From assembly GCF_030160715.1 (NCBI RefSeq), contig NZ_BSOW01000003.1, forward strand, positions 248,001 to 312,000: a stretch of DNA of 64,000 nt, read 5' to 3'. Source of the DNA: Bradyrhizobium iriomotense (lineage in GTDB: Bacteria; Pseudomonadota; Alphaproteobacteria; Rhizobiales; Xanthobacteraceae). Made by a program: the position numbers and the translations under genes. The notes beneath the pieces were generated by a model. The model saw nothing but the letters and a program-made list of their open reading frames with translations, was not told where the DNA came from and did no database searches. Shown piece after piece: positions 63,771-64,000 of this stretch; position 1 is the stretch's first letter; every line of letters starts with the position of its first letter.

Positions 63771-64000
63771 AAGAGGATGCCTTGCTACGCCACTACACCG
63801 CCGCCGAGGTCGAGGCCGGCCTCGACTATATCAGACTGATCGACGCGCTGGCCGAGTCCTTCCGACGAGGCGGCGAGGCGATGCCGGTTCGGCAGAGCTA
63901 CGACGTCGGAACGTCCGACAAGCCCGGCCATCTCCTGACCATGCCGGCCTGGGAGCGAGGCAAGGCGCTCGGGGTGAAGCTCGTGACGGTATTCCCCGCG
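63767..64000 (+). CDS. Ornithine cyclodeaminase/mu-crystallin family protein, N-terminal part (cut by window)
   Basis: The first 78 codons run to the right edge. The sequence has the family start (L-L-R-H-Y-T-A-A-E-V), P-V-R-Q-S-Y-D, a H-L-L-T-M-P-A-W segment and G-V-K-L-V-T-V-F-P-A with the conserved lysine. The family includes ornithine cyclodeaminase and ketimine reductases such as piperideine-2-carboxylate/pyrroline-2-carboxylate reductase. In this locus a piperideine-2-carboxylate reductase giving pipecolate is attractive, but the deciding residues lie beyond the window. Confidence 0.75.
   Translation, partial: MKEDALLRHYTAAEVEAGLDYIRLIDALAESFRRGGEAMPVRQSYDVGTSDKPGHLLTMPAWERGKALGVKLVTVFPA

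Noticed and set aside
1..64000. CRISPR array, tRNA, rRNA, prophage or insertion sequence
   Set aside because: No evenly spaced short repeats, cloverleaf-like sequences, transposase or phage genes were noticed. A tRNAscan or Infernal run would settle tRNAs and small RNAs.

Overview
The window is a high-GC alphaproteobacterial chromosome segment, most likely from Bradyrhizobium or a close relative (Nitrobacteraceae). Three things point there: two copies of a 129-bp intergenic repeat of a type I associate with Bradyrhizobium and Rhodopseudomonas, the FixJ/NarL-type regulators and DUF992/DUF6894-type small proteins, and the transporter-rich catabolic gene content. I saw no rRNA, tRNA, CRISPR array, insertion sequence or phage gene. 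The genes read as ordinary chromosome with several accessory catabolic modules.

Layout. 1-3.3 kb: the end of a PepSY membrane protein and a large patatin-like lipase whose catalytic halves are split by a membrane domain. 3.3-5.9 kb: a quinone/catechol-detoxification-type locus (ring-cleaving dioxygenase, esterase, divergent LysR regulator). The esterase and the regulator each carry a one-base frameshift. 6-7.4 kb: a 28-codon membrane peptide gene, a FixJ-like regulator and a single-domain response regulator. 7.5-24.7 kb: a large catabolic region. An IclR regulator separates a leftward operon (SSS symporter, BNR/sialidase-like protein, SDR, with an alpha/beta hydrolase further down) from a rightward operon (DapA-family lyase, DUF1537 acid-sugar kinase, PdxA2-type dehydrogenase, iron alcohol dehydrogenase). 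The two flanks share a 29-bp promoter/operator motif that matches at 25 of 29 positions. A ROK regulator with its own palindrome then precedes a CUT1 sugar ABC transporter and a second SDR. Together these look like an uncharacterised acid-sugar catabolic system ending in dihydroxyacetone phosphate and pyruvate.

24.8-34.1 kb: one tightly coupled leftward operon combining an RND pump (adaptor and permease) with an HlyD-RbbA-YhhJ ABC-2 exporter. 34.2-41.5 kb: envelope and stress genes (small membrane proteins, a Tat-signal Trp/Arg-rich peptide, HdeD, DUF992, AI-2E permease, Bax inhibitor-1 family, DUF1269), plus a basic amino-acid antiporter. 41.7-45.8 kb: a coupled mrpEFG-(A'B)-C-D cation/proton antiporter operon without the large antiporter-like part of MrpA. 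46.1-50.3 kb: a second RND pump. 50.4-53.1 kb: an arginine/ornithine antiporter with arginine deiminase, without the other arc genes. 53.5-55.8 kb: a sensor-less NarL-type kinase with two tandem NarL-type response regulators.

56-64 kb: a probable pipecolate/lysine catabolic locus. It has a piperideine-6-carboxylate dehydrogenase, an FAD amino-acid oxidase, a branched-chain-type ABC transporter with fused LivH-LivM permeases and no LivF, an XRE-cupin regulator, and the start of an ornithine-cyclodeaminase/mu-crystallin family reductase cut by the window edge.

Functions come from reading the protein sequences and from remembered family features. No database search was run.
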